Shown: positions 26,298-34,811 of the stretch, one piece after another | Position numbering within the stretch: the first letter of the stretch is position 1 | Layout: every line of letters begins with the position of its first letter | NCBI RefSeq assembly: GCF_003892345.1 | Contig: NZ_RRUE01000001.1 | Location: forward strand, 279,008-343,007 | Source: Lautropia dentalis | GTDB lineage: Bacteria; Pseudomonadota; Gammaproteobacteria; Burkholderiales; Burkholderiaceae_E | Reading direction: 5' to 3' | Length of the DNA: 64,000 bases | The notes under the pieces: generated by a model | Seen by the model: the letters and a program-made list of their open reading frames with translations, nothing else | Databases searched by the model: none | What the model was told of the DNA's origin: nothing | Made by a program: the position numbers and the translations under genes

Positions 26298-27551
26298 TCA
26301 GGGGCCGGGTGGTGCACCGTCCGGAGGGGCCGGATTGTCCGGTGATGCCTGCAGCAGGCCGGCCGCAAGGGTGGCAACCCGCTGCAGGCCGGAAAAGTCG
26401 AGCACCTCGCGCGCGCGCGGCCGGGGGGATGGCGAGGCGGCGCCGGCCAGCCAGGCGCCCACCCGTTCGGGGCTGAGTTCGTCGGGGTGCAGGCAGTGCA
26501 CGAGGCCAAGATCCGCTAGCCGGCGGGCACGCAGCCACTGTTCCTCGCGCGGCACCACGCGGGGAACCAGCAGGGTGTTCTTTTCGAGCGCCAGCACTTC
26601 CATCGTGCTGTTGTAGCCGGCCATGGCTACCACGGCGCTGGCTGCGCGAATCAGCGCCAGTGGTTCGGACGAGAACGACAGCAGCTGCAGCTCGGGCCGG
26701 TGGGCCACCAGGGCCTGCAGCCGGGCACGGGCTGCAGGCGGCATCATCGAACCGGTGAGAATGATGCCCCGCCAGCCCGCGGGCAGCGGCGCACGGGCAA
26801 AGGCCTCGGCCACGGCCAGGCCGTCCTGGCCGCCGCCCATCATGCAGAGCGCATAGGGGGGCTCGTGGGTGGCGAGGACGCTGCCGGCCATCCCGGGCGA
26901 TGTGGTACCTTCCGTACGGCCTTCCTGGCGCAGGCTGGCATCGAGGTAGCCCACCGGCGTGACCTGCACGCCGTGCAGGTGGTTCAGCCCGTAGGCGGCA
27001 ACGGTATCGTAGAGGCGCGTGTCGCCGTAGATCCAGATGGCGTCGAACCACTGTTCCAGGGCGCTGGCATTCTGCTGCTTCTCCCACTGCCGGGCCACCA
27101 CGTCGGGGGTGTCGATGATGTCGCGCAGCCCCAGCACGATGCGGGTGCCACGGGCGCGCAGCACGGGCAGCACGGTGTCCAGCTCGGCCAGGGCGCCGCG
27201 CGGCACGTTGTCGACGATGAACAGCCCGGGCGCAAAGGCGGTGAGGGCGGCCAGAATGGTCCGGGCGCGCAGGTCGATCAGTTCCTGCAGCGACAGGCCC
27301 AGCGCACGCGGGCGGTAGCTGCCGTCGGGCTGCTTCTGGTAGGCCGGCAGCGTGATGCTGTCGATGCCCTTCGGCAGCGGAAATGCGCCCGATTCGCGAA
27401 TGCCGGAGACCAGCAGCACGTCGGCCGACAGCGGTGGCCGGATCAGTGTCTGGGCCAGCAGCGTGTTGCGGCGGATGTGGCCCAGTCCCATGGTGTCATG
27501 GGAGTACAGGGCAATGCGCGGGACTGTGCGGGTAACGGAGGATCGGGGCAT
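26298..27551 (-). CDS. MurG-like predicted glycosyltransferase (COG4671 type)
   Basis: 417 residues. N-terminal RIALYSHDTMGLGHIRRN with the glycine-histidine pair seen in MurG-type GT-B enzymes; LFIVDNVPRGALAELD and LGLRDIIDTPDVV; C-terminal LLSFSSEPLALIRAA, AMAGYNSTMEVLA and LLVPRVVPREEQWLRA, the donor-binding half. This pattern fits the uncharacterised COG4671 family, often found beside polysaccharide genes. The ATG at 27551 starts just before the first beta-strand; an upstream start would add 35 residues without similarity. It heads the minus-strand glycan run. Substrate unknown. Confidence 0.85.
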   Translation of the reverse strand: MPRSSVTRTVPRIALYSHDTMGLGHIRRNTLLAQTLIRPPLSADVLLVSGIRESGAFPLPKGIDSITLPAYQKQPDGSYRPRALGLSLQELIDLRARTILAALTAFAPGLFIVDNVPRGALAELDTVLPVLRARGTRIVLGLRDIIDTPDVVARQWEKQQNASALEQWFDAIWIYGDTRLYDTVAAYGLNHLHGVQVTPVGYLDASLRQEGRTEGTTSPGMAGSVLATHEPPYALCMMGGGQDGLAVAEAFARAPLPAGWRGIILTGSMMPPAARARLQALVAHRPELQLLSFSSEPLALIRAASAVVAMAGYNSTMEVLALEKNTLLVPRVVPREEQWLRARRLADLGLVHCLHPDELSPERVGAWLAGAASPSPRPRAREVLDFSGLQRVATLAAGLLQASPDNPAPPDGAPPGP

Positions 27552-27670
27552 CTTGCGTGCAGGTGGTTGTGCGGGGAAGGATTCCCGCCCGGGGAGCTGT
27601 GCGCCAGCGGCGGCGTGCCGGGCGAGGCGGCCTGTGCTCCACGGGTTTCCCTGCATTGTCTCCCATCCGG

Positions 27671-27720
27671 CATGAACCAGCCTTGACAGACCGGTTCATG
27701 ATTCGTTCAGACAGGGTTGT
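27671..27720 (+). promoter_or_regulatory. Candidate operator/promoter of the PepSY-regulator-kinase operon
   Basis: A perfect 8-base inverted repeat, CATGAACC (27671-27678) and GGTTCATG (27693-27700), flanks a consensus -35 TTGACA (27683-27688). From its right arm run three direct elements spaced exactly 11 bases: GTTCA at 27694, GTTCA at 27705 and GTTGT at 27716. Repeats at 11-base spacing are the usual binding pattern of OmpR/PhoB-type regulators, and one is encoded in the operon. No good -10 is visible. Confidence 0.5.
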
Positions 27721-27734
27721 TTAGGATGCTGTTC

Positions 27735-28469
27735 ATGGTCCCCGTGGGTGTTCGCATGTTCAAGTGGATTTTCCCTTCCGTTGCCGTCGCCCTTCTGGGC
27801 GTGTCCGTGGCTGCCATGGCCGCACCGCAGCACGACGACGTGCGCAAGGCCGTGACGGCAGGGCGCTTTCGTCCGCTGGCGGACATTCTGGAAATGGTCC
27901 AGAAAAAGTACAGCGGCAATGTGCTGGACGTGGAACTGGACCGCGATGAGGCGGGCCGTCATATTTATGAGGTCAAACTGCTGGACGCCAATGGCCGCCG
28001 GCGCGAAATTCACATCGATGCCGTCTCCGGCCAGGAAGTGCGTCGCAGCAGCAGTGGCAACGTGAGCAGCCTGCCCGAGATGCTGCGCCGCGTGCTGGCG
28101 CGCTATCCGGGGCTGGTGGTGGATGTGGATCTCGAGCGCGGCCGCCAGGGGCGCGAGGTGTACCAGGTGCGCGTCCGTCAGGACGATGGTCTGGTGCGCG
28201 GCGTGTTCGTCGACGCCGCTTCGGGCGAGCTGCTCTCCGACATGGGCAGCATGGATCCCGGCAACGACATGAAATCGCTGCCCGAACTGCTCGATGTCGT
28301 GCTGCAGCGCTACCCGGGCACGGTGCTGGAGGCCGAACTGAAATACGACCGGGACACGCGGCCCGTCTATGAGGTCGATCTGCGCCTGCTCAACGACACG
28401 CTGATCGAGGTGACCCTCGATCCGGTGACGGGACGGGTGCTCGACGAAGAGGAAATCGAGGTGCGCTGA
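27735..28469 (+). CDS. Periplasmic protein with three PepSY-like repeats
   Basis: A signal peptide (FKWIFPSVAVALLGVSVAAMA) is followed by three repeats of about 65 residues, each with a helix near L(P)E(M/L)L..VL.RYPG and a strand pair such as VYQVRVRQDDG or HIYEVKLLDANGRRREIHID. This is the PepSY pattern. Proteins of this type next to two-component systems are thought to modulate signals in the periplasm. AGGA at 27723-27726 favours the ATG at 27735; ATG at 27756 is an alternative. The stop overlaps the response-regulator start (TGATG). Confidence 0.82.
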   Translation: MVPVGVRMFKWIFPSVAVALLGVSVAAMAAPQHDDVRKAVTAGRFRPLADILEMVQKKYSGNVLDVELDRDEAGRHIYEVKLLDANGRRREIHIDAVSGQEVRRSSSGNVSSLPEMLRRVLARYPGLVVDVDLERGRQGREVYQVRVRQDDGLVRGVFVDAASGELLSDMGSMDPGNDMKSLPELLDVVLQRYPGTVLEAELKYDRDTRPVYEVDLRLLNDTLIEVTLDPVTGRVLDEEEIEVR

Positions 28470-29173
28470 TGCGGGTACTGATCGTTGAAGATGACCGTGA
28501 GCTGGCCGAAAGCCTGGCCCGTGTGCTGGACGAGTCCGGCATGGTGGCGGAAATTGCCACCAATGGTCGCGAGGCCGATTTTCTCGGCTGCACCGAAAAA
28601 TATGATGCAGCCGTGCTCGATCTCGGCCTGCCCGAGCTGGACGGCGTGTCGGTGCTGCAGCACTGGCGCGAGCAGGGGCGCCGTTTTCCGGTGCTGATTC
28701 TCACCGGGCGCGGTCGCTGGAGCGACAAGCTTTCGGGCTTTGGTGCCGGTGCCGACGACTACCTCACCAAGCCCTTCATGCACGAGGAAGTGGTGCTGCG
28801 GCTGCGGGCGCTGATGCGTCGCGCCTATGGCCATGCCGAGCCCGTGCTGCAGGTGGGGCCGCTGTCGTACGACACGCATCAGGGCCGTTTTTCCATGGAA
28901 GGCAAACGCCTCGGCTTTACCGCCCAGGAAGAGCGCATCCTGGCCTACCTGATGCACCAGCCCGGCGTGGTGCTGAGCCGGGCCGACATTTCCGAGCATG
29001 TGTATGCGCGTGACTCCGACCCCGATTCCAATGCCATCGACGTGCTGATCAGCCGCATTCGCCGCAAGCTCGGCGCGCCGATGATCCGCACCGTGCGGGG
29101 CCGCGGATTTGCCCTGGTTCTGCCCGACGAGGGTGCCGATGAGGACGCCCTGTCGCAGGATGAGCCGACATGA
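28469..29173 (+). CDS. OmpR/PhoB-family response regulator
   Basis: 234 residues. The receiver domain has the acidic pair Glu7/Asp8-Asp9, phospho-acceptor Asp51 in VLDLGLPELDG, the conserved Thr in LILTGRG and Lys in LTKPF. The C-terminal winged helix shows LGFTAQEERILAYLM, a DNA-recognition segment and the wing ending GRGFALVL. It most resembles the QseB/PmrA/TctD subgroup. It overlaps its neighbours on both sides (TGATG and ATGA), so the three-gene operon is translationally coupled. Confidence 0.95.
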   Translation: MRVLIVEDDRELAESLARVLDESGMVAEIATNGREADFLGCTEKYDAAVLDLGLPELDGVSVLQHWREQGRRFPVLILTGRGRWSDKLSGFGAGADDYLTKPFMHEEVVLRLRALMRRAYGHAEPVLQVGPLSYDTHQGRFSMEGKRLGFTAQEERILAYLMHQPGVVLSRADISEHVYARDSDPDSNAIDVLISRIRRKLGAPMIRTVRGRGFALVLPDEGADEDALSQDEPT

Positions 29174-30528
29174 CCCTGCCGCCCATGGGCCTGGCCCAGC
29201 GCCTGATGCTGCTGGGGATGCTGGCCGTCGTGCTGTCCACCACGGTGGGCGGGCTGCTGCTGCGCGAGCAGCTGCATGCCGTCATCCTGCGGAGCATGGC
29301 CGGATCGCTGGGCGAGCGGGCCGACCGCATTGCGGCCGGCATGCGTCTCGACCGCGACGGCACGCCCTCGCTCGATCACCGGCTGGTCAACGACGAATTC
29401 CGTTTCGTCTTTTCCGGGTGGTACTGGCAGCTGGAAGAGGGCGGGACGGTGCACCGCTCCCGTTCGCTCTGGGACAGCCGGCTGGAAACCCCCACCGACC
29501 GGCACGTTGCCGGTTCCGACGTGCTGCTGCTCACCTACGGGCCGCGTGACGAGCTGCTCTATGGCCTGGTGCGGCCCCTGAGCATCCAGGGCCACGATTA
29601 CCGGCTGTTCGTCTACGGACCGGCCGGTCCCTCGCGCAAGGACATGGTGTTCATCGACCGGTTTCTGGTGGTGATGCTGGGCGGCCTGGCGGCGGCGCTG
29701 CTGGCGGGCATGTATTTTCAGGTGCGCCTGGGCCTGCGCCCGCTGCGCCGGCTGCACGACCGGCTGCAGGGCATCCACGCCGGTGAGCACGACCGGGTGG
29801 GAACGGGGTATGGCCCCGATCTCGACCCGCTGGCAGCCGAAGTGGATGAAGTGCTCGAACGCAACGCGCGCATCGTGATGCGTGCGCGGGGCAATGCGGC
29901 CGATCTCAGCCATGCGCTGAAAAAGCCGCTGGCACTGCTCAATGCCCAGTCGCGCGATGGCTCGCTCGTGGCGGCCAGTGTGCAGAAGCAGGTCGAGACG
30001 ATGAACCGGATGATCGAGCGTCATCTGGCCCGGGCAGGCAGTGGCGCAGGGGACGTGCGGCGCATCGATGTGGGCGAGTGCCTGAAAGGACTGCTCGGGC
30101 TGATGAAAATGCTGCACGCCTCGCGCAGCCTCGACTGGCGGCTGGACTTGCCGGGCGCGGTGCACTGGCGCGGTGAAAGCACCGACCTGGAAGAAATGCT
30201 GGGCAACCTGCTGGACAACGCCGGCAAATGGGCCCGCAGCCAGGTATGGGTGACGCTGCAGGTGTTCCGTCAGGCCACGAATGAACAGGAAGGCATGGCC
30301 TCACGTACCGGATTCGTGGCGATCTGCATCGACGACGATGGCGAGGGCCTCGACGACGATGAAATCGCCCGGGCCCGCCGGCGGGGCGAGCGCTTCGACG
30401 AAAGCACCGAGGGCAGCGGTCTGGGCCTGGCCATTGCCTCCGACATTGCCGAAACCTACGGGGGACGGCTGGATCTGGGCAGAAGCCCGCTGGGTGGACT
30501 GCAGGTGATGCTGCGTCTGCCCCGGTGA
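29170..30528 (+). CDS. Sensor histidine kinase (PhoQ/QseC-like layout)
   Basis: 452 residues. Membrane helix 1 (about 10-32) is followed by a periplasmic sensor domain of about 130 residues, a second helix (about 163-182), then HAMP. The dimerisation domain has phospho-acceptor His248 in ADLSHALKKPLALL, the Pro/Lys pattern of the PhoQ/QseC group. ATPase boxes are GNLLDNAGKWA (N), DDDGEGL (G1) and GSGLGLAIA (G2). All catalytic residues are present. The 4-base overlap with the regulator pairs them. The signal is unknown; the neighbouring ugd suggests an envelope stress. Confidence 0.94.
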   Translation: MTLPPMGLAQRLMLLGMLAVVLSTTVGGLLLREQLHAVILRSMAGSLGERADRIAAGMRLDRDGTPSLDHRLVNDEFRFVFSGWYWQLEEGGTVHRSRSLWDSRLETPTDRHVAGSDVLLLTYGPRDELLYGLVRPLSIQGHDYRLFVYGPAGPSRKDMVFIDRFLVVMLGGLAAALLAGMYFQVRLGLRPLRRLHDRLQGIHAGEHDRVGTGYGPDLDPLAAEVDEVLERNARIVMRARGNAADLSHALKKPLALLNAQSRDGSLVAASVQKQVETMNRMIERHLARAGSGAGDVRRIDVGECLKGLLGLMKMLHASRSLDWRLDLPGAVHWRGESTDLEEMLGNLLDNAGKWARSQVWVTLQVFRQATNEQEGMASRTGFVAICIDDDGEGLDDDEIARARRRGERFDESTEGSGLGLAIASDIAETYGGRLDLGRSPLGGLQVMLRLPR

Positions 30529-30712
30529 AAACGCGGTACCGGCGGATAAACGGGTTGCGCCCGGCTGAACGGGTCATGGACGAACGGGGGCATGACATGC
30601 GTAACCGGGCTGCATGCGGCCGGATCCGTTTTCCGGCGCGCACCGGACATGCATTGCTGGCCGGGCTGGTTTTTCCGGTCATTGACTCCTTCTTCAGAAA
30701 CAGGAAAACAAA

Positions 30713-32047
30713 ATGAACATCGTCATCGTTGGGTCTGGCTACGTGGGTCTGGTCACAGGTGCCTGCCTGGCAGAAAAGGGTCAGCACGTGACCTGTGTGG
30801 ACATCAGCGAAAGCCGCATCGAAGGACTGAAGCGCGGCGTGGTGCCCATTTACGAACCGGGCCTGGACGAGATCATCGACCGCAATGCAAAGGTCGGCCG
30901 TCTCGAATTCACCACCTCGCTGCCCGACGCCATGAAAAAGGCGCAGGTCTACTGCATTGCCGTGGGCACGCCTCCGGATGAGGACGGTTCGGCCGACCTG
31001 TCGCACGTGCTGGCCGTGGCCCGCGAAATCGGCCAGCACATGACCGAACGGTCGGTGATCATCAACAAGTCGACGGTGCCGGTGGGCACGGCCGACAGGG
31101 TGCGCGCCGCCGTGGATGCCGAGCTGGCCAGACGCGGCGTGCAGATCGAATTCGACGTGGTGTCCAACCCCGAATTCCTGAAGGAAGGTGTGGCCATCAA
31201 GGACTTCATGGAACCGGACCGCATCGTGCTGGGGGTGGAATCTGGCCATGCCCGCCAGGTGATGGATGAACTGTATGCCCCCTTTGCGCAGGAAGGGGCG
31301 CGCATCATCCACATGCGGGTACGCGACGCCGAAATGACCAAATACGCTGCCAACGCCATGCTGGCCACCCGCATCTCGTTCATGAACGAGATTGCCGGCC
31401 TGTGCGAGCGCCTGGGGGTGGACGTGGAAAGCGTGCGCGAGGGCATCAGTGCCGACCCGCGCATCGGCACCCGCTTCATCCGTCCGGGTGCAGGCTATGG
31501 TGGTTCATGCCTGCCCAAGGACGTGCGCGCACTGGCGCGCATGGCGCATTCGGCCGGCTTCGACCCGGTGCTGCTGTCGGCCGTGGAGCATCGCAACGAC
31601 CAGCAGAAGAGCCGCCTGTACGAAATGGTGAGCAGCGAACTGGGTGACGACCTGCGTGGCAAGACGGTGGCCGTATGGGGGCTGGCGTTCAAGCCGGGGA
31701 CCGACGACATGCGCGAGGCGCCCAGCATCACACTGGTGGAATCGCTGCTGAAGGCCGGTGCCCTCGTGCGGGCCTATGACCCCGAGGCCACCGAAACGGC
31801 ACGCCGCGCCATGCCGCAGGATCCGCAGGCCGAAGGCACGCTGCGCTTCATGACCGAACAGTATGAGGCTGTGGAGGGTGCCGATGCGCTGGTGCTGGTG
31901 ACCGAGTGGCCGCAGTTCCGCGCGCCGGATTTTGCGCGCCTGCGCACGCAGATGCGCTACCCGGTGGTGATCGACGGCCGCAACCAGTACCAGCCGGACG
32001 AAGTGCGCGAGATGGGGTTCCGCTACCAGAGCGTGGGCCGGCCGTGA
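30713..32047 (+). CDS. ugd: UDP-glucose 6-dehydrogenase
   Basis: Oxidises UDP-glucose to UDP-glucuronate with two NAD+. The NAD-binding GSGYVG lies at residues 7-12, the central domain has YAANAMLATRISFMNE, the catalytic cysteine is Cys266 in GAGYGGSCLPKDV, and the C-terminal domain has WGLAFKPGTDDMREAPS. Length (444) is normal. AACAGGAAAAC precedes the ATG. It follows the sensor kinase by 184 bases on the same strand. UDP-glucuronate feeds capsular polysaccharide and lipid A aminoarabinose; in enterobacteria ugd is a PmrAB/PhoPQ target, a possible parallel here (inference). Confidence 0.96.
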   Translation: MNIVIVGSGYVGLVTGACLAEKGQHVTCVDISESRIEGLKRGVVPIYEPGLDEIIDRNAKVGRLEFTTSLPDAMKKAQVYCIAVGTPPDEDGSADLSHVLAVAREIGQHMTERSVIINKSTVPVGTADRVRAAVDAELARRGVQIEFDVVSNPEFLKEGVAIKDFMEPDRIVLGVESGHARQVMDELYAPFAQEGARIIHMRVRDAEMTKYAANAMLATRISFMNEIAGLCERLGVDVESVREGISADPRIGTRFIRPGAGYGGSCLPKDVRALARMAHSAGFDPVLLSAVEHRNDQQKSRLYEMVSSELGDDLRGKTVAVWGLAFKPGTDDMREAPSITLVESLLKAGALVRAYDPEATETARRAMPQDPQAEGTLRFMTEQYEAVEGADALVLVTEWPQFRAPDFARLRTQMRYPVVIDGRNQYQPDEVREMGFRYQSVGRP

Positions 32048-32148
32048 GCGGTAGCCCCGCCGTGGCCGGCATGGCCGTGGTTGGCATAGCCGGGGCAGAT
32101 ATGGCCGGGACAGATATGGCTGCGTGAGGCGCCATCGTCTCTGGCCGG

Positions 32149-32168
32149 AAAGCCGGTGACCGGCCTTT
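32149..32168. terminator. Weak hairpin between ugd and the amidase gene
   Basis: AAAGCCGG and CCGGCCTTT flank a TGA loop between convergent genes. The stem is short with one bulged C and only three T follow on the plus strand. Confidence 0.35.
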
Positions 32169-32183
32169 GGCTGGGCAGTGGCG

Positions 32184-34031
32184 TCAGGAAACCTTGCCCC
32201 GTGCCGCCGGCGGGTTGTGCCGGCGGTAGTCCAGAATGCCTCGCGCGATGGCGCGGGCCAGACGGTCCTGATAGGCAGGGTCGCGCAGGCGTCTTTCCTC
32301 GTCGGGGTTGCTGATGAAGGCGGTTTCCACCAGCACCGACGGCACGTCCGGCGAGCGCAGCACCGCAAAATTGGCCTGTTCCACCTGCCCGCGGTGCAGC
32401 TTGCCGATCTGGCCCAGCTCGTTGAGCATGCGGCCGGCCAGTACCTTGCTGTCGCGGATCTGTGCAGTGGTGTAGAGATCCATCAGCAGGCTGGCGGTTT
32501 CCGGCATGCTGGTGGTGCGGATGTTCACCCCGCCGATCAGGTCGGCCTTGTTCTCGTTGCGGGCCAGCCATTTGGCGCCCACACTGGTGGCACCGTGGCT
32601 CGACAGCACGAACACGGATGAACCACTGGCATCGGGCTTGACGAAGGCGTCGGCGTGGATGGACACGAACAGGTCGGCGCGCACGCCCCGTGCCTTGTTC
32701 ACGCGCTTGACCAGCGGCACATAGTAGTCGTCGTCGCGCGTCATGATCACGCGCAGGTTCTCTTCCTTCGCCAGCAGCTTGCGCACCCGGTGCGCCACGG
32801 CCAGCACCACGTCTTTCTCGTGCGTGCCCTTCGGGCCGGTGGCACCGGGATCCTCGCCGCCATGACCGGGGTCCAGCGCCACGGTGAAGATGCGGGCCAC
32901 CTCTTCCTGCGCCGGCTGGCGGCCGCCAGTGGCGGGCGCCGATGACGGGGAGCCGCCTTTCTGCCCGTTGCGGCGCTGGCCGCCGCGGGCATCGGCGTGC
33001 TGGCGTGCCTCGGGCGCAGACCTGCCCGGGGCTCCGCCCTTGCCCTGGGCGCTGCCTTCCTTCTGCGCCTCGGCGGCCGAGGCGATCAGCTGGTCGAGCG
33101 TGTCGTCGGCATGCTTCGGATAGAAGTCCAGCACCAGCCGGTGCTGGTAGTTGCCCGTGGGCTTGAGCGTGAACACCTGCGGCGCCACCGGCTGCTTCAG
33201 GTCGAAGACGATGCGCAGGGTTTCGGGGTTGAACTGGCCGATGCGCACCTGCCGCACGAACGGATCCTGCGTGCTGATGCGCGACAGCAGCTCGCGCACC
33301 TTCGATTCGACCTGCAGCCCCTCCAGATCGAGAATGACCCGGTTGGGGTTGTCGATCAGCCGGGCACGGAAGGGGATGGCCTGGGTCAGCTCGAAGGTGA
33401 CCCGGGTGTACTCGCGCGACGGCCACATGCGCACGGCCGCAATGCCGTGACGGGTGTCGGTTCTGCCGGATACGCCGGATGGCGTGGTGCTGTTGAGTGC
33501 CGTGCGCTGCAGGGATGGCTGGGCAGCATGGCTTGTGTCGCCTGCATGGCGCGTGCTGCCTGTATGGTTCGTGCCACTGGATGAGGACGACCCGTTGCTG
33601 GCCGTGGCAGTGTACCGGGTGGTTGTGTCCGAACCGGTCCTGCCACTGGTGCCGGTGGACGAGGATGAACTCTGATGGGCCGAGACAGATTTTTTGCTGG
33701 ATGACGCAGACTTGCTGCCGGATGAGGCAGATTTCCCGCTGGATGAGGCAGGTTGGTTGCCGGATGACGTGGCTTTGCCGTGGGATGCAGCCGTTTTGCT
33801 GCCGCCCGATGCGGCAGTGCGGCCCGACGAAACGCTTCTGCCTCCCGTCGATGCGGCAGCCGTGCGCACGCCGGTGCTGCCCTGGGCACTGCCCGGGCGC
33901 TTCGAGGGGTGGCTGACCCGGATGGGCGCCGAGGCCTCGACGGCGCGCAGGGGCAGCAGCAGCGGTGTCGCCAGGCCCAGCGTCAGCAGGCGTCGGCGGC
34001 TGCGAGGTGTTTGGCGAGCGTCGTCAGACAT
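32184..34031 (-). CDS. amiC: N-acetylmuramoyl-L-alanine amidase, AmiC-like (AMIN + Amidase_3)
   Basis: Zinc amidase that cleaves septal peptidoglycan in daughter-cell separation. A twin-arginine-like signal (SRRRLLTLGLATPLLLPL) starts the 615-residue protein. A Ser/Gly/Lys-rich linker of about 130 residues, with five 21-bp repeats, precedes the AMIN domain (about 196-310) that targets the septum. The catalytic domain has zinc ligands in LDPGHGG, THEKD and SIHAD, and the Glu in VLVETAFISN. The linker is not normal for the family (usually about 420 residues). Its start lies inside the end of tsaE (49-base overlap), the usual tsaE-amidase order. Confidence 0.93.
   Translation of the reverse strand: MSDDARQTPRSRRRLLTLGLATPLLLPLRAVEASAPIRVSHPSKRPGSAQGSTGVRTAAASTGGRSVSSGRTAASGGSKTAASHGKATSSGNQPASSSGKSASSGSKSASSSKKSVSAHQSSSSSTGTSGRTGSDTTTRYTATASNGSSSSSGTNHTGSTRHAGDTSHAAQPSLQRTALNSTTPSGVSGRTDTRHGIAAVRMWPSREYTRVTFELTQAIPFRARLIDNPNRVILDLEGLQVESKVRELLSRISTQDPFVRQVRIGQFNPETLRIVFDLKQPVAPQVFTLKPTGNYQHRLVLDFYPKHADDTLDQLIASAAEAQKEGSAQGKGGAPGRSAPEARQHADARGGQRRNGQKGGSPSSAPATGGRQPAQEEVARIFTVALDPGHGGEDPGATGPKGTHEKDVVLAVAHRVRKLLAKEENLRVIMTRDDDYYVPLVKRVNKARGVRADLFVSIHADAFVKPDASGSSVFVLSSHGATSVGAKWLARNENKADLIGGVNIRTTSMPETASLLMDLYTTAQIRDSKVLAGRMLNELGQIGKLHRGQVEQANFAVLRSPDVPSVLVETAFISNPDEERRLRDPAYQDRLARAIARGILDYRRHNPPAARGKVS
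33699..33803 (-). repeat. Five 21-bp tandem repeats in the amidase linker
   Basis: Five contiguous 21-base units, each starting GGATG on the plus strand (33699, 33720, 33741, 33762, 33783), encode Ser-rich heptapeptides such as SGKSASS and GSKSASS. Divergence is moderate and the unit is in frame. Confidence 0.85.
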
Positions 34032-34486
34032 GTTGCTCCGGCTGCGCTGTGCGCATGGGCCTCCAGTTGGCGCGCCTCGACATCGTCGGTGAGCGCGAGT
34101 CTCAGATCCAGATCGGCACCGGGCAGGGCACCTTCGGCCTGCTCCGGCCACTCCACCAGCATCAGCCCCGCACCGGCAAAGATGTCGTCGAAGCCGGCGT
34201 CGAACCACTGGTCTGGCGAAGAGAACCTATATAAATCAAAGTGGTAGATGTTGAACTTCGGTAGATTATAAGATTCGAGCAGGGGGTAGGTGGGGCTCTT
34301 GATACGCCCTTTTACGCCCAGCGCACGCAGCAGGGCCCGGGCTAGCGTGGTCTTGCCGGCGCCCAGATCCCCCCGCAGGGTGATCAAAAAGGCTTGTTTG
34401 CCAAGGTCTTGCGTGGACAGGGCGGCAGCCAGGGCCTCGGCCCAGTGTCCGGTTTGCCGTTCGTCGGCCAGATGAAAGTGTTGCAA
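33983..34486 (-). CDS. tsaE: tRNA threonylcarbamoyladenosine ATPase TsaE
   Basis: ATPase of the TsaBDE complex that makes t6A37 in ANN-decoding tRNAs. Walker A is LRGDLGAGKTTLARALLRAL, then SPTYPLLESY, the switch-like FNIYHFDLYRF and MLVEWPEQ; length (167) fits. The frame lacks an ATG near the expected start. The best candidate is TTG at 34486, with GGAA about 8 bases ahead, giving a N-terminus LQHFHLADERQT. The last 49 bases overlap the amidase gene. tsaD is also in this window. Confidence 0.9.
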   Translation of the reverse strand: MQHFHLADERQTGHWAEALAAALSTQDLGKQAFLITLRGDLGAGKTTLARALLRALGVKGRIKSPTYPLLESYNLPKFNIYHFDLYRFSSPDQWFDAGFDDIFAGAGLMLVEWPEQAEGALPGADLDLRLALTDDVEARQLEAHAHSAAGATCLTTLAKHLAAADAC

Positions 34487-34811
34487 GGTTGTTTCCGCAG
34501 CTGTTGGTTTTTCGCCCTTATTCTGGCAAAAACGACAGGGATGATGTTCATGCGTGTTACGGGGCTGTCCCGTCTGCCCCGAAGGCGTGATGTGCGGATG
34601 AACACGCCACGACGTGCGCAGGGAGTCAGGCCGCCCGTCCGGTTCGGGCCGGACAGGCACCCTGATGCGTGCTATGGGTGCTTCGTCACCGCGCTGGCCC
34701 TGTCCATGTGCCGACAAGGCGCCACGCAGGCAAGGCTGGCCCCGACCATGTGCAGGAAGGGGGCTGGCTATTTTCGGGCAGATCGAGGGAAGCTGTGAAG
34801 CAGGGGAAGCC
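34487..34811. other. Divergent gap between tsaE and xerD
   Basis: 325 bases that must hold the promoters of tsaE (minus) and xerD (plus). The first 60 bases are AT-richer. The frames on both strands stay open through much of it, but with unlikely composition. No clear promoter pair is visible. Confidence 0.4.

Noticed and set aside
34614-34811. N-terminal extension of xerD from ATG 34614
   Set aside because: The added 66 residues are Arg/Pro/Cys-rich and unlike any recombinase; GTG 34812 has a proper ribosome site.
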